The position numbers and the translations under genes are program-made. Below, piece by piece: positions 1 to 9,833 of a stretch of DNA of 64,000 bases. Where the stretch lies: positions 21,900 through 85,899 of the forward strand of contig NZ_JAEDAJ010000012.1 of the NCBI RefSeq assembly GCF_016623465.1, given 5' to 3'. Below the pieces are notes generated by a model that saw only the letters and a list, made by a program, of their open reading frames with translations, made no database searches and was not told the DNA's origin. Origin of the DNA: Brachybacterium halotolerans. Its GTDB lineage: Bacteria > Actinomycetota > Actinomycetes > Actinomycetales > Dermabacteraceae. The number at the start of each line of letters is the position of its first letter. Position 1 is the stretch's first letter.

Positions 1-1
1 T

Positions 2-1192
2 TCGCGCGGCGTGGACCCGGTGGTGTCCGTCGACGAGAAGGCTGCCGCCGACTTCGCCACGAAGCAGATCCCCGAGGATCGCACCGCTCCCGTGGACGCG
101 AAGGTGTCCTACGACGAGGACGCCGGGACCTGGAACGTCGCCACGGCGAAGAACGGCCAGGGCGTGGAGACCGACGCGTTCGTCTCCGCCCTCACGAAGG
201 ACGCCTCGAAGCTCGAGAGCTTCACCCTCACGCAGAAGGTCACCGAGACCGCCCCGAAGATCTCGACGGACACGGCCCAGAAGGTCAAGGACCAGATCAC
301 GAAGATGCTGGACCAGCCGATGTCGATCACGGGGCCCGACGGGGCGACCCACTCGGTCTCCAAGGATCGCCGCTCCGGCTGGCTCTCCGTCACGACCGAC
401 GACAAGGGCAAGGACCTGAAGATCGGGGTCGACGAGGACGCCGTGCGCGAGTGGGTCTCGGCACGCGCCGACGAGGACAGCGTCGAGAAGAAGGACGGCA
501 TCGAGCAGGTCGACACCGACGGCAAGGTCGTCAAGACCATCGCCGAGAAGACCGACGGCGTGGAGATCACCAACACCGATGCCGTCACCGAGAAGCTCGT
601 CGCGGCGATGACCGGGACGAGTCCGCTCGAGGCGTCCTTCGAGACCAAGAAGGTCGAGGCCGAGATGACCAAGGCCAAGGCCCCCGAGTCGAAGGACGAC
701 GAGGACTCGGACTCGAAGGACGACGACACGTCCAAGGACGACGAGAAGTCGAAGGACGACGACAAGTCCAAGGACGACGACGCCTCCTCCGACAAGCCGA
801 CCGGTGAGAAGTGGATCGACGTCAACCTCTCGAACAAGACGGTGACCGCCTACCAGGGCGACACCCCCGTGTGGGGCCCGCGCTCCATCGTCGACGGCGA
901 CGGGGCCAACGGGCACGGCACGGTGACCGGCTCGTACAAGATCTACCTGCGCTACGACAAGCAGGACATGACCAACGGCGCCTACAAGGATCAGCAGGAT
1001 CCCGAGTACTACAACACCAAGGACGTCCCCTGGGTGCAGTACTGGTACCGCGGATACGCGTTCCACGGCGCGCCGTGGCGCTCGTCCTTCGGGTACTCCG
1101 GCTCGCACGGCTGCATCAACATGCGCGTCTCGGACGCCAAGTGGCTGTACGACTGGGCATCGATCGGCACCCGAGTCGAGGTGCACCGCTGA
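2..1192 (+). CDS. L,D-transpeptidase (YkuD domain), 5' truncated by the window edge
   Basis: Cell-wall enzyme that forms 3-3 cross-links in peptidoglycan (family knowledge). The reading frame is open to the left edge, so the N-terminus (anchor or signal) is missing. About the first 220 visible residues look like a peptidoglycan-binding/PG_binding_4-type region with VxGxDG-like repeats. A low-complexity Lys/Asp/Ser linker of repeated SKDDD units (roughly nt 690-800) follows. The C-terminus is a complete YkuD domain with an FHGAPW histidine motif and the catalytic SHGCINM cysteine motif near nt 1105-1125. The gene ends at TGA 1190-1192 and is followed by a strong hairpin. It converges with truB, so it is a separate transcription unit. 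The domain call is firm; the substrate and exact paralogue are inferred. Confidence 0.93.
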   Translation, partial: SRGVDPVVSVDEKAAADFATKQIPEDRTAPVDAKVSYDEDAGTWNVATAKNGQGVETDAFVSALTKDASKLESFTLTQKVTETAPKISTDTAQKVKDQITKMLDQPMSITGPDGATHSVSKDRRSGWLSVTTDDKGKDLKIGVDEDAVREWVSARADEDSVEKKDGIEQVDTDGKVVKTIAEKTDGVEITNTDAVTEKLVAAMTGTSPLEASFETKKVEAEMTKAKAPESKDDEDSDSKDDDTSKDDEKSKDDDKSKDDDASSDKPTGEKWIDVNLSNKTVTAYQGDTPVWGPRSIVDGDGANGHGTVTGSYKIYLRYDKQDMTNGAYKDQQDPEYYNTKDVPWVQYWYRGYAFHGAPWRSSFGYSGSHGCINMRVSDAKWLYDWASIGTRVEVHR

Positions 1193-1263
1193 TCAGGAGA
1201 CCCTGATCCGGTCCCCTCATCGAGGCACCGGCGGCGCGCCGAGCCGATGGCCGCCCGAACGAC

Positions 1264-1295
1264 AGAAGGGCCCCGCCGAGAGGCGGGGCCCTTCT
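1264..1295. terminator. Bidirectional hairpin terminator between the L,D-transpeptidase and truB
   Basis: Perfect 14-bp inverted repeat (1264-1277 with 1282-1295) with a GAGA loop, lying between two convergent genes. The arms begin AGAAGGG and end CCCTTCT, giving a short T-rich end in both directions, so it can serve both transcripts. Confidence 0.9.
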
Positions 1296-1382
1296 GCTGC
1301 GCCGGTGGACGGGCAGAGGATGCGGGGCGGGGACCGAGCGCGGTGTCGAGCCCGGATCGGATGACCCGGCGCCGGCCTCCCG

Positions 1383-2336
1383 TCAGCTGCGCGCCTCCGG
1401 GGGGACGACGAGGACGGGCCGCAGACGCTCGCCCTCGGCGTCGGCCTCGGTCTCGACGACGGCGACCAGGCGACCCTCCGGGTCGAGCGCAGCTCGCACT
1501 CCCCCGTCGGCCCCGCCCGGGGACGGCGTCGCGTGCACGCGCTTGCCCTGCCCGAGGGCGATCGCCCTCTCCTCGTCCAGTGCGACGGTGGGCATCACGT
1601 GCGCGGCGGTCTCGCCGAGGCCCCGCAGCGGAAGCTCCACGTCGTCGCCCTCGCCGCGGGCGGGCACGTGCACCGCGTCCTGGACGTCGAAGGGGCCCAC
1701 GCGCGTGCGCCGCAGAGCGGTGAGGTGCCCGCCCACGCCCAGCGCAGCGCCGAGGTCCCGGGCGAGCGCCCGCACGTAGGTGCCCGAGCTGCAGGTCACG
1801 GTCACGTCGAGATCGAGGAAGGGGTCCGCGTCGCGCCGGGCGAGCACCGTGAAGTCGCTGATCGTCACGGGACGCGCGGCGAGCACCACGTCCTCGCCCG
1901 CACGGGCGCGGGCATAGGCGCGCTTGCCGTCGACCTTGATGGCGCTGACGGTCGAGGGCACCTGCTGGATCTCCCCTCGCAGGGCGTCCAGGCTCTCCTC
2001 GATCCGTTGCGGCGTGAGGCCCACGGCGGGGACGACCTCCCCGATCTCCTCGCCCTCGCGGTCGTCGGTGGTGGTGGCGAGACCCAGGCGGATCGTCGCC
2101 GTGTAGGTCTTGTCGAGTCCCACGAGGTGGGTGAGCAGGCGCGTGCCCTGCCCGACGCCCAGGATCAGCAGCCCCGTGGCCATCGGGTCGAGGGTGCCGG
2201 CGTGGCCGACCTTCTTCGTGCCCAGCAGCCAGCGCACGCGGGCGACCACGTCATGGCTGGTGCGCTCGGGCGCCTTGTCCACGAGCAGCACGCCGTGGGG
2301 CAGGGCCGCGAGGTCCTGCGGACCGCGCGCCATCAC
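1383..2336 (-). CDS. truB: tRNA pseudouridine(55) synthase TruB
   Basis: Isomerises U55 of the T-arm of tRNA to pseudouridine in the cytoplasm. 317 residues, normal for the family. The N-terminal motif GVLLVDKAP and the catalytic block HAGTLDPMATG, with catalytic Asp near residue 50, are intact. Last gene of the rimP-nusA-ylxR-infB-methylase-rbfA-truB run. Its ATG overlaps the rbfA stop by 4 bp (2333-2336), which implies translational coupling. The usual downstream ribF is not present; the hairpin at 1264-1295 ends the operon. Confidence 0.97.
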   Translation of the reverse strand: MMARGPQDLAALPHGVLLVDKAPERTSHDVVARVRWLLGTKKVGHAGTLDPMATGLLILGVGQGTRLLTHLVGLDKTYTATIRLGLATTTDDREGEEIGEVVPAVGLTPQRIEESLDALRGEIQQVPSTVSAIKVDGKRAYARARAGEDVVLAARPVTISDFTVLARRDADPFLDLDVTVTCSSGTYVRALARDLGAALGVGGHLTALRRTRVGPFDVQDAVHVPARGEGDDVELPLRGLGETAAHVMPTVALDEERAIALGQGKRVHATPSPGGADGGVRAALDPEGRLVAVVETEADAEGERLRPVLVVPPEARS

Positions 2337-2839
2337 GCGCGCGCGTCGCCCGCGGGGTCCTCGTCCGCGGGATCGTCCGCTGAGCCGTCCTCGAGGTCCT
2401 CCTCGACGTCGTCCTCGTCGCGGGGCTTGCGGTAGGGGTCCTCCTCACCCGCGAAGGACGCGCCCTCCTGCTGGCGGGCGAGATCGGCGTCGCGGGACCT
2501 GGCCTGGACCAGCAGGTCCTCGATCGTGCGGGCGTTCTCGGGGAGAGCGTCCTCGACGAACTCGAGGGTCGGGGTGAGGCGCACGCCGGTCTGGCGGCCC
2601 ACCTCACGGCGCAGCATCCCGGTGGCGCTCTGGAGGGCGGCGGCGGTGCCCGCGCGCTCCTCGTCGTCCCCGAAGACGGTGTAGAAGATCGTGGCGTGCT
2701 GGAGATCGCCGGTCACGCGCACCTCGGTGATCGTGATGAAGCCCAGGCGGGGATCCTTCACGCGGGTGTCGAGCATGGTCGCGACGATCTGCTGGATGCG
2801 GTCGGCGAGGCGCCGGGCGCGGGGGCTGTTCTCACTCAT
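2333..2839 (-). CDS. rbfA: Ribosome-binding factor A
   Basis: Cold-shock-type 30S maturation factor that binds near the 5' end of 16S rRNA. The start at 2839 is chosen because AAAGGA lies 7 nt upstream and the protein begins MSENSPRARRLADRI, as expected for the family. 168 residues: the KH-like core (VKDPRLGFITITEV, DLQHATIFYTV) is followed by an acidic tail rich in Glu/Asp (about 40 residues) that is longer than in E. coli. It overlaps the methylase gene upstream by 8 bp and truB downstream by 4 bp. Confidence 0.96.
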   Translation of the reverse strand: MSENSPRARRLADRIQQIVATMLDTRVKDPRLGFITITEVRVTGDLQHATIFYTVFGDDEERAGTAAALQSATGMLRREVGRQTGVRLTPTLEFVEDALPENARTIEDLLVQARSRDADLARQQEGASFAGEEDPYRKPRDEDDVEEDLEDGSADDPADEDPAGDARA

Positions 2840-4247
2840 GGCGGGTCCTTTCGCGGGGCTCGTGCGCCTCGGCACGGGCGGGCGGGTCTGTCGTGGTGGC
2901 TTCGGGGTCTGTGGCGGCCGCGGCCGATGTCCCGTCCCCCGTCGTGGACGACGGGGCCCTCGCAGGGGTGGCCCGCCGGGCGGCGGCCTGCGGGGTGGTG
3001 AGCTGCGGGGTGGTGGGCTCGTCGGCGGAGGCGGCGAGGGCGCGCAGCAGGTCCAGCTGGGGATGGTCGTCGGGGACGGCGAGGACCACATCCCGGTCGA
3101 TGGCCTGGTCGACGCGATGGCGGAACGCCCCGTCGCTGCTGAGCACGGTGAGTCCGTGGGATCCGAGGATCTCACGCACTCGCTCGTAGGGCGCGGTGCG
3201 GCGGTTCAGGGCGAGCGCCATGCCGCCGCCCGTGCGCAGCAGCGCGCGCCATGCGGGCATCGCCTGCTCGAGCAGGTCCAGCGGGGAGCGCTGCCAGCCC
3301 TCGGTCCGTGCGCCGTGCTGGACGCCGTAGGGCAGGTCCGCCACGAGCGCGTCGACCGAGCGGTCCGGGAGCACCTCGGCCAGCCGGGTCGTGTCGCAGG
3401 TCAGCAGGTGGAGCTTCTGGACCTCGCCCGCGCGCTGCGCCCGGCGGTCGGCGGCGAGCTCGAGGTCCCAGCGCGATCCTGCGCCGCGGCCGCCGGCCGG
3501 GGAGCGGAGTCCCAGACGGCCCGAGCTCTGGGTGTGCGGGAGGTGATGCTGCTTGGCCCACGTGGTGAGGAAGGTGCGGTAGGCGTCGATGTCCTTGGCG
3601 TCGATGTCGGCGCCGGTGGGGCTGAGGCCGAGGCGCAGGGCGCGGCTGAGCGTCGTGCCTCGTCCGCACGTGGGGTCGAGCAGTGCGAGATCGCCGCGCA
3701 GCACTCCCCCGCGCCGGCTCGACAGGGCGGCGGCGAGGTTCAGCAGCAGTGCGGTGAACTGCTCGTTCGTCTTCCCCGGGTACCGCAGGGTGGTCTCGAG
3801 CTCGCTGCCGTGGCGCATGACCTCCGGCAGGGGCGTCGGACGCAGCAGCGGGAGGGCGGAGCCGTTCGGTTCCGGGCCGGTCGGATCCGGGCCGGTCGGT
3901 TCCGGGCCGGTCGTATCCGCGCCCGCCGGAGCCGCACCTGCCGGATCAGCGCCTGCCGGGGCGGTCCCAGCACCCGAATCCGACGCCTCGAAGACCGCGA
4001 AGGCCGAGGAGAGCTGCGCGACGAGCGGTCGCAGGGAGTCCCCGGAGGATCCCGGCGTCGTGTCCTGGGGGTCCGTCCGGATCTCGAGGTAGTCGACGCC
4101 CGCGATCTCGCGCTCGCGCACGTCCACCGGCGCACCGAGATGGGCGCCGAGCACCCAGCGGGCCTCGCGGACGGCGAGAGGACCGGCCGACGCGGTGAAC
4201 ACGCGGTTCGCCGAGGGGGCGCGCAGCACGAGCAGGCTCTCGGTCAT
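2832..4247 (-). CDS. Putative TRM11/THUMP-type SAM-dependent nucleic-acid methylase (UPF0020-like)
   Basis: 471 residues. The SAM-binding motif I reads DPTCGRGTTL and the catalytic motif IV reads DLPYGVQHG, a D/NPPY variant typical of N2-guanine or N6-adenine methylases. This supports an RNA (tRNA/rRNA) methylase of the TRM11/COG1041 type, although DNA cannot be excluded. Between an N-terminal domain and the catalytic domain there is a Pro/Gly/Thr-rich linker encoded by a 15-bp tandem repeat (3868-3957). The C-terminal ~60 residues are also low complexity. It sits between infB and rbfA, genes that are normally adjacent or nearly so, and overlaps rbfA by 8 bp, so it is probably co-translated with ribosome biogenesis factors. 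The target base is unknown. Confidence 0.75.
   Translation of the reverse strand: MTESLLVLRAPSANRVFTASAGPLAVREARWVLGAHLGAPVDVREREIAGVDYLEIRTDPQDTTPGSSGDSLRPLVAQLSSAFAVFEASDSGAGTAPAGADPAGAAPAGADTTGPEPTGPDPTGPEPNGSALPLLRPTPLPEVMRHGSELETTLRYPGKTNEQFTALLLNLAAALSSRRGGVLRGDLALLDPTCGRGTTLSRALRLGLSPTGADIDAKDIDAYRTFLTTWAKQHHLPHTQSSGRLGLRSPAGGRGAGSRWDLELAADRRAQRAGEVQKLHLLTCDTTRLAEVLPDRSVDALVADLPYGVQHGARTEGWQRSPLDLLEQAMPAWRALLRTGGGMALALNRRTAPYERVREILGSHGLTVLSSDGAFRHRVDQAIDRDVVLAVPDDHPQLDLLRALAASADEPTTPQLTTPQAAARRATPARAPSSTTGDGTSAAAATDPEATTTDPPARAEAHEPRERTRHE
3868..3957. repeat. 15-bp in-frame tandem repeat in the methylase gene
   Basis: Six consecutive 15-bp units. The first three (3868-3882, 3883-3897, 3898-3912) differ by one or two bases, and the last three are degenerate. 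Being a multiple of 3, copy-number changes alter the linker by 5 residues (GPEPT-like units) without breaking the frame. Confidence 0.85.
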
Positions 4248-4333
4248 GGTCTCGGCTCCCTCCCTGTCGGCCTGTGGGGCCCCGGCCGAGCTCGCATCGC
4301 CGGAGCGGGCCCTGCGTCGCCGGGATGCAGGGA

Positions 4334-4372
4334 CGCGTCGGGCGCCCCGGTTCGACCGGGGCGCCCGACGCG
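4334..4372 (-). terminator. Hairpin terminator downstream of infB
   Basis: Perfect 18-bp stem (4334-4351 with 4355-4372) closed by a 3-nt loop, starting 5 nt after the infB stop. There is no clear U tract after it on the minus strand, as is common in high-GC actinobacteria. It would partly separate infB from the methylase-rbfA-truB genes. Confidence 0.8.
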
Positions 4373-4377
4373 CGCTG

Positions 4378-7314
4378 TCACTTCGAGGTGTTCTCGCGAG
4401 GCTTCTCGCGCATCTCGTAGGTGGTGATCAGGTCATCGGTCTGGAGGTCGTTGAAGCGCCCCAGGTTGATGCCGCACTCGAAGCCCTCGCGGACCTCGGT
4501 CACGTCGTCCTTGAAGCGACGCAGACCGGCGATCTCGAGTCCTTCGGTGATGACCACGCCACCGCGGGTGATGCGTGCCTTCGCGCCGCGGCGGATCTCG
4601 CCGCTGCGCACGATCGAACCGGCGATGTTGCCGAACTTCGAGGAGCGGAAGATCTCGCGGATCTCCGCCGACCCCGTGTCGACCTCCTCGTACTCGGGCT
4701 TGAGCATGCCCTGCAGGGCCTGCTCGATCTCCTCGATGGCGCGGTAGATCACGGAGTAGTACTTGATCTCCACGCCCTCGCGGTCCGCGTACTCGGCGTT
4801 CTGGCCCTCGGCGCGCACGTTGAAGCCGATGATCACGGCGTCGGAGGCGACGGCGAGGTTGATGTTGTTCATCGTGATCGCGCCGACGCCGCGGTCGATG
4901 ATCCGCAGCTGCACCTGGTCGTCGATCTCGATGCCCAGCAGAGCCTCCTCGAGCGCCTCGACGGAGCCCGCCGCATCGCCCTTGAGGATGAGGTTGAGGG
5001 TCTCGACCTTGCCCTCGGCCATCGACTTGGTGATGTCCTCGAGGCTGATCCGCTTGCGGGCCTTCGACAGCGCGGCGGCACGCTTGGCGGCCTCGCGCTT
5101 CTCGGCGATCTGACGGGCGGTGCGCTCGTCGGCCGCGACCAGGAAGGAGTCGCCGGCGCCGGGCACGGAGGTCAGACCGAGCACCTGCACCGGGCGGGAC
5201 GGGCCCGCCTCCTCGACGTTCTGGCCGTGCTCGTCGAGCATCGCTCGCACGCGGCCGTGGCCGGTCCCGCAGACGATCGCGTCGCCCACGTGGAGCGTGC
5301 CCTGCTGCACGAGGACCGTGGCCACCGGGCCGCGACCGCGGTCCAGGTTGGCCTCGATCGCGATGCCGCGGGCCTGCTTGTCCGGGTTGGCGCGCAGATC
5401 CAGGGCGGCGTCCGCGGTGAGCAGGACGGCGTCCAGGAGCTTGTCGATGTTCTGCCCCTCGCGGGCGGAGACGTCGACGAACATGGTGTCACCGCCGTAC
5501 TCCTCGGCGATCAGGTTGTACTCGGTCAGCTGCTGACGGACCTTGTCCGGATTCGCGTCCGGCTTGTCGATCTTGTTCACCGCGACCACAATCGGCACGT
5601 CGGCCGCCTGGGCGTGGTTGAGCGCCTCGATCGTCTGCGGCATCACGCCGTCATCGGCCGCGACCACGAGGATCGCGATGTCGGTGACGTCGGCGCCGCG
5701 GGCACGCATGGCCGTGAAGGCCTCGTGACCCGGGGTGTCGATGAAGGTGATCGCGCGGTCCTCGGGACCGTCCTCGCTCTCGTGCTCCACCTCGACCTGG
5801 TAGGCGCCGATGTGCTGGGTGATCCCGCCGGCCTCGCCTGCCTGGACCTTCGCGTTGCGGATCGAGTCCAGCAGGCGGGTCTTGCCGTGGTCGACGTGAC
5901 CCATGACGGTGACCACGGGCGAGCGGGGCAGACGATCCTCGTCGTCCTCCTCGGCGAGCTCGGCATCGAGATCGATGTCGAACTGCTCGAGCAGCTCGCG
6001 CTCCTCGTCCTCCGGGGAGACGATCTCGATCTTGTAGCCGAGCTCCTCCCCCAGCAGGTGGAAGGTGTCCTCGTCGAGGGACTGGGTGGCAGTGGCCATC
6101 TCGCCCATCGCGAAGAGCACGGTGATCAGCGACGCGGGGTTCACCTCGATGCGGTCGGCGAAGTCGCTGAGCGACGCGCCGCGGCGCAGCCGGATGGTCG
6201 TGCCGTTCCCGCGAGGGATCGACACGCCGCCCGGTGCGGGCGCCTGCATCTGCTCGAACTCCTGGCGCTTCGCGCGCTTCGACTTGCGCGAGCGCGCGGG
6301 CTTGCCACCGCGGCCGAAGGCGCCCTGGGTGGCGCCGCGTCCGCCGCGGCCGCGGGGACCGCCGAAGCCGCTGCGGGGACCGCCGCCACCACCGGGACCG
6401 CCGCCGGGGCCGCCGCCGCTGCGGGGACCGCCGCCACGGCCGCCGCGACCGCCGCCGCCCGGCTTCTGGGCGTCGGCGAGGCCGCCGTGGGAGTGCTGGC
6501 GCATGATGCCCGGGGTGGGCATGCCGGGACGGGGAGCGCCCGAGCGTGCGCCGCCCTCACGGGGCGGACGCGAGCCCTGGTCTCCGCCGGAGCCGGAGCC
6601 GGCGCCGCCACGACCCTGCGGGCGCGGCCCACCGGGACGGGGCATGCCCTGCGCGGTTGCGAAGGGGTTGTTGCCGGGGCGCGGGCCGCCGGGGCGGTTG
6701 CCGCCGCCGTCGCGCTGCGGGCGCGGACGGCCGGGACGCGGCATCCCCTGGGAGGTCGCGAACGGGTTGTTGCCGGGGCGGGCGCCGCCGGGCTTGGGAG
6801 CCGCGCCGGGGCGCGGGGCGGCCGAGCCGGACGACTCCTTGCCGTCCGTGTCGTCCGCATGGGACTGCTCGCTCTGCGCAGCGCTCTCGGCGGCGTCCTC
6901 CTGCTTCGCCGCGGCGGTGCGGGGCGTGGGCGCGGAGGGCTTGGAGGGAGTGCTCGAGGGCTTCGCCGCGGGCGCCTCGGCGCTCTCCGGCTTCTCCTGC
7001 GAGGGCGCCGGCGCGGGCTTCTCGGCGGGGGCCGAGGGGGCGGGCGCGGCGGCATCGTCCTTGGCGGGCGCCTTCGGGGAGGCGCCGGGCTTGGCGGGAG
7101 CCGGCTTGGCGGCTCCGGGCTTCGCAGCGGGCTTCTTCTTCTCGCTGCCGGCCTCGGAGGCCGGGAACGCCTCGCGCAGCCTGCGCGCGACGGGTGCTTC
7201 GATGGTCGAGGAGGCGGAACGGACGAATTCGCCCATGTCCTGCAGCTTCTGCAGAACGACCTTGCTCGGCTGTCCGAGCTCCTTGGCGAGCTCGTGGACG
7301 CGGACCTTAGCCAC
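4378..7314 (-). CDS. infB: Translation initiation factor IF-2
   Basis: GTPase that brings fMet-tRNA to the 30S subunit. 978 residues. The N-terminus begins [14 protein letters not shown] (IF2_N), followed by a long Ala/Pro-rich then Gly/Arg-rich disordered region that contains a duplicated block [10 protein letters not shown](S/A)QGMPRPG. The G domain has GHVDHGKT at about residues 471-478, then DTPGHEAF and NKID, followed by the C-terminal domains ending near KPRENTSK. The length and the extended N-terminal region are typical of actinobacteria. Preceded by ylxR and followed by a hairpin. Confidence 0.98.
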   Translation of the reverse strand: MAKVRVHELAKELGQPSKVVLQKLQDMGEFVRSASSTIEAPVARRLREAFPASEAGSEKKKPAAKPGAAKPAPAKPGASPKAPAKDDAAAPAPSAPAEKPAPAPSQEKPESAEAPAAKPSSTPSKPSAPTPRTAAAKQEDAAESAAQSEQSHADDTDGKESSGSAAPRPGAAPKPGGARPGNNPFATSQGMPRPGRPRPQRDGGGNRPGGPRPGNNPFATAQGMPRPGGPRPQGRGGAGSGSGGDQGSRPPREGGARSGAPRPGMPTPGIMRQHSHGGLADAQKPGGGGRGGRGGGPRSGGGPGGGPGGGGGPRSGFGGPRGRGGRGATQGAFGRGGKPARSRKSKRAKRQEFEQMQAPAPGGVSIPRGNGTTIRLRRGASLSDFADRIEVNPASLITVLFAMGEMATATQSLDEDTFHLLGEELGYKIEIVSPEDEERELLEQFDIDLDAELAEEDDEDRLPRSPVVTVMGHVDHGKTRLLDSIRNAKVQAGEAGGITQHIGAYQVEVEHESEDGPEDRAITFIDTPGHEAFTAMRARGADVTDIAILVVAADDGVMPQTIEALNHAQAADVPIVVAVNKIDKPDANPDKVRQQLTEYNLIAEEYGGDTMFVDVSAREGQNIDKLLDAVLLTADAALDLRANPDKQARGIAIEANLDRGRGPVATVLVQQGTLHVGDAIVCGTGHGRVRAMLDEHGQNVEEAGPSRPVQVLGLTSVPGAGDSFLVAADERTARQIAEKREAAKRAAALSKARKRISLEDITKSMAEGKVETLNLILKGDAAGSVEALEEALLGIEIDDQVQLRIIDRGVGAITMNNINLAVASDAVIIGFNVRAEGQNAEYADREGVEIKYYSVIYRAIEEIEQALQGMLKPEYEEVDTGSAEIREIFRSSKFGNIAGSIVRSGEIRRGAKARITRGGVVITEGLEIAGLRRFKDDVTEVREGFECGINLGRFNDLQTDDLITTYEMREKPRENTSK

Positions 7315-7410
7315 AATTCTCCTGTCTCGGTCCGGCCGACAGAAGGGCGCGGACCATTAGTTCCTGTGGGTGCTCATGACCGAGTACTCATCGGATGTCC
7401 ATTGGTTCTT

Positions 7411-7719
7411 CTACCTGTTCCCCTGGAAGGCGAGTGGGTAAGAGGCCTCGAGATCCCGGGCGAGGAGCCCGGTGTCGACCGCGCCGCGGAAGGACCGGGC
7501 GAAGCCGCCCCGCTTCAGGGCGAGGTCGAGGCATGATGCGTCGGCGTGGAGCCACGCTCCCCGACCCGGCGCGGATCCGGAGGGATCCGCACGCACGCGG
7601 GGCGCGACCCCCTCGGGGGTCTGCTCCATGACGAGGCGCACCAGCTGGTCGCGAGGGGCCACCGTGCGGCAGCCCACGCACGTGCGCTCGGGCCGATGGC
7701 TCGTGGAACGGTTCTCCAC
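7411..7719 (-). CDS. ylxR: YlxR/DUF448 RNA-binding protein
   Basis: Small protein of the YlxR (RnpM) family encoded between nusA and infB in most Gram-positive bacteria; the Bacillus homologue is reported to bind RNase P RNA. The core reads RPERTCVGCRTVAPRDQLVRLV and continues with GRGAWLHADASCLDLAL and KRGGFARSF, all family hallmarks. I choose the GTG at 7719 (102 residues) because GGAGG lies 4 nt upstream. An in-frame GTG at 7743 would add 8 residues but has a poorer ribosome site and lies just 9 nt after a -10-like TACACT. Confidence 0.88.
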   Translation of the reverse strand: MENRSTSHRPERTCVGCRTVAPRDQLVRLVMEQTPEGVAPRVRADPSGSAPGRGAWLHADASCLDLALKRGGFARSFRGAVDTGLLARDLEASYPLAFQGNR

Positions 7720-7752
7720 AGGGCCTCCGGTTCGCGCGCACACAGCCTGACC

Positions 7753-7758
7753 AGTGTA
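7753..7758 (-). promoter_or_regulatory. -10-like element upstream of ylxR-infB
   Basis: TACACT on the minus strand in the nusA-ylxR gap. Transcription would start around 7746, allowing ylxR-infB to be expressed independently of rimP-nusA. No good -35 element is visible. Confidence 0.45.
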
Positions 7759-7798
7759 GCCGACCTGCTCGCGGAGCCCGGCATCCGCGAGGCGTGCG

Positions 7799-8941
7799 TT
7801 ACAGCTGCGAGGATTCCTCGCCCGGCGCGGGCTCGGCGGTGGACTCCTCGGCGGCAGCGGGGGCGTCCGACGCGACGGGGGCCGACCGCGCCTCGCCCGA
7901 CGGGGCCGTGGTCGACGGCGCCTGCTCCGACGGGGCCTCGTCCGACGGGGCGGCCTGCGCGACGACGGGCTGCTCCGGGGCGGCGTCCGAGCGGATGTCG
8001 ATCTTCCAGCCCGTGAGCTTCGCGGCGAGACGGGCGTTCTGCCCCTCCTTGCCGATGGCCAGGGAGAACTGGCCGTCGGGCACGATCGCGCGGACGGCGC
8101 GGCCCACCTCGTCGGTCACGGCGACCGAGGTGACGCGCGCCGGCGAGAGCGCATGGGCGACGAAGACGGTGGGGTCCTCGTCGAAGTCGACGATGTCGAT
8201 CTTCTCGCCGTTCAGCTCGTTCATCACCGAGCGGACGCGCGCGCCCATCGGGCCGATGCACGCGCCCTTGGGGTTCACCCCGGGCACGGTCGCGCGCACA
8301 GCCATCTTGGTGCGGTGGCCCGCCTCGCGGGCGAGCCCCACGATCTCGACGGTGCCGTCGGCGACCTCCGGGACCTCGAGCGCGAAAAGGCGGCGCACGA
8401 AGTTCGGGTGCGAGCGCGAGAGCGTGATCTGCGGCCCCTTGGGACCGCGGCGGGTCTCCACGACGTAGGAGCGGATGCGGCGGCCGTGCGAGTAGTCCTC
8501 GCCGGGCACGCGCTCGTGCGGGGGCAGCACGGCCTCGACGGTGCCGAGGTCGACCATCACCATGCGCGGGTCGCGGCCCTGCTGGATGATCCCCGAGACG
8601 ATGTCCTCGGTGCGGTCGGCGTACTCGCCCAGCACCGCGTCGTCCTCGAGCTGGCGGATGCGCTGGAAGATCACCTGGCGCGCGGTCGAGGCGGCGACCC
8701 GGCCGAAGTTCTCCGGGGTGTCGTCCCACTCCTCGACGAGCTCGCCGTCGGCATCGCGCTCGCGGGCGAGCACGGCGACGGCGCCGGTGCGCTCGTCGAT
8801 CGTGACCTCGGAGTCCTTCACCGGGTGGTCGGTGTGCAGGTAGGCGGCGTGCAGCGCCTGGCGGATCGCGTCCAGGAGCACGTCCACGGGGATCTCCCGC
8901 TCGCGCTCCAGGGCCCGCAGGGCTCCCATGTCGATGTCCAT
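7799..8941 (-). CDS. nusA: Transcription termination/antitermination factor NusA
   Basis: RNA-polymerase-associated elongation factor. The start [17 protein letters not shown] at 8941 follows the rimP stop by 1 nt. 380 residues: N-terminal polymerase-binding domain, S1 domain, then two KH domains marked by [19 protein letters not shown] and [21 protein letters not shown] ~50-residue Ala/Pro/Asp-rich tail replaces the acidic repeats of E. coli NusA, as expected for actinobacteria. Co-transcribed with rimP. Confidence 0.97.
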   Translation of the reverse strand: MDIDMGALRALEREREIPVDVLLDAIRQALHAAYLHTDHPVKDSEVTIDERTGAVAVLARERDADGELVEEWDDTPENFGRVAASTARQVIFQRIRQLEDDAVLGEYADRTEDIVSGIIQQGRDPRMVMVDLGTVEAVLPPHERVPGEDYSHGRRIRSYVVETRRGPKGPQITLSRSHPNFVRRLFALEVPEVADGTVEIVGLAREAGHRTKMAVRATVPGVNPKGACIGPMGARVRSVMNELNGEKIDIVDFDEDPTVFVAHALSPARVTSVAVTDEVGRAVRAIVPDGQFSLAIGKEGQNARLAAKLTGWKIDIRSDAAPEQPVVAQAAPSDEAPSEQAPSTTAPSGEARSAPVASDAPAAAEESTAEPAPGEESSQL

Positions 8942-8942
8942 G

Positions 8943-9614
8943 TCAGCGCTCCGAATCGTCAGCGGCGGATGAGGGGCGGGTGGTGCCGTCCTCGGGGGCG
9001 GCGGGGTCGGTCTGCCCGGCGGGCACGGCCGCGGCGGCGCGGGCGGCGAGCTCGTCCAGCTGCGCCTGGTCCGGCGGCGGGGTGAACTCGACCTCGACGC
9101 GTGCCGAGACGACGTCCGAGAGGGGCACGGCGAGGAACTCGGGAGTTCCCGCCGGGAGCTTGCGGGGGCGTCCGCGGTCGTCGACGCCGGGCTCGGGATG
9201 CAGCGTGAGCGTCCCGTCCTCGGCCACGGCGAGCAGCCGGGCGCGCAGGCTCGTCTCGCCCGCACCGGCGGCGCCCGCCAGCGTGGTCGTGAGCAGGCGG
9301 CCGCGGGAGCGGCGGAAGTGGCGGGGCTGCGTGAGCGTGCGCTCGGCGCCGGGGGTGGTGACCTCGAGCAGGCTCGGACCGGGGCCGAGGATCGACTCGT
9401 CCTCGTCCAACAGCTCGGAGATCTCGCGGGACGCCTCCGCGACCGCGTCGAGGTCCGCGCTCCCCGTGCGGTCCTCGGGCAGATCGACGACGAGCGTGAC
9501 CTCGGTGGTGCCCTGGCGCTCGTGGACGGCGGCGTCCTCGAGCACGAGATCGTGGCGGGAGAGGATCTGCGATGCGGCGTCCTCGACGCGTCCGACGGTC
9601 TGCTCGGAGGTCAT
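8943..9614 (-). CDS. rimP: Ribosome maturation factor RimP
   Basis: 30S maturation factor. The start at 9614 ([14 protein letters not shown]) is preceded by GAGGTGGGAG. 223 residues, longer than the usual 150-180 because of a Pro/Asp/Ser-rich C-terminal tail. The core contains [21 protein letters not shown] followed by [11 protein letters not shown], the family signature. First gene of the cluster. Confidence 0.95.
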   Translation of the reverse strand: MTSEQTVGRVEDAASQILSRHDLVLEDAAVHERQGTTEVTLVVDLPEDRTGSADLDAVAEASREISELLDEDESILGPGPSLLEVTTPGAERTLTQPRHFRRSRGRLLTTTLAGAAGAGETSLRARLLAVAEDGTLTLHPEPGVDDRGRPRKLPAGTPEFLAVPLSDVVSARVEVEFTPPPDQAQLDELAARAAAAVPAGQTDPAAPEDGTTRPSSAADDSER

Positions 9615-9663
9615 GGCTCCCACCTCTTCTCCTGTGTTCTGCTGTGCGTCCTGCGGGGACACC

Positions 9664-9702
9664 ACTCTAGTCCGCGCACGCGGGTCTCGCCCGCGTGCGC
9701 GG
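9664..9702 (-). promoter_or_regulatory. rimP promoter region with a perfect palindrome
   Basis: A -10-like TAGAGT lies on the minus strand at 9669-9664. Immediately upstream, where the spacer and -35 should lie, is a perfect 13-bp inverted repeat (9672-9684 with 9690-9702, 5-nt loop). Its position fits an operator or structured element better than a terminator, because both flanking genes are divergent. Confidence 0.55.
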
Positions 9703-9833
9703 CCCCGGACCGCGCGCACGTGGCGAGGCGCACGCCCGAGAGGCAGGGCGCTCACGGGGAGGTCGGGCGGCCATGACGGCGCCGCACGATCGCGGCGGCG
9801 TCGCACGATGGCGGTGGAGCCGCGCGGTGATGG

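Noticed and set aside
4195..7536. Long + strand open frame opposite infB
   Set aside because: It mirrors the third-codon-position bias of infB and has no recognisable domain.
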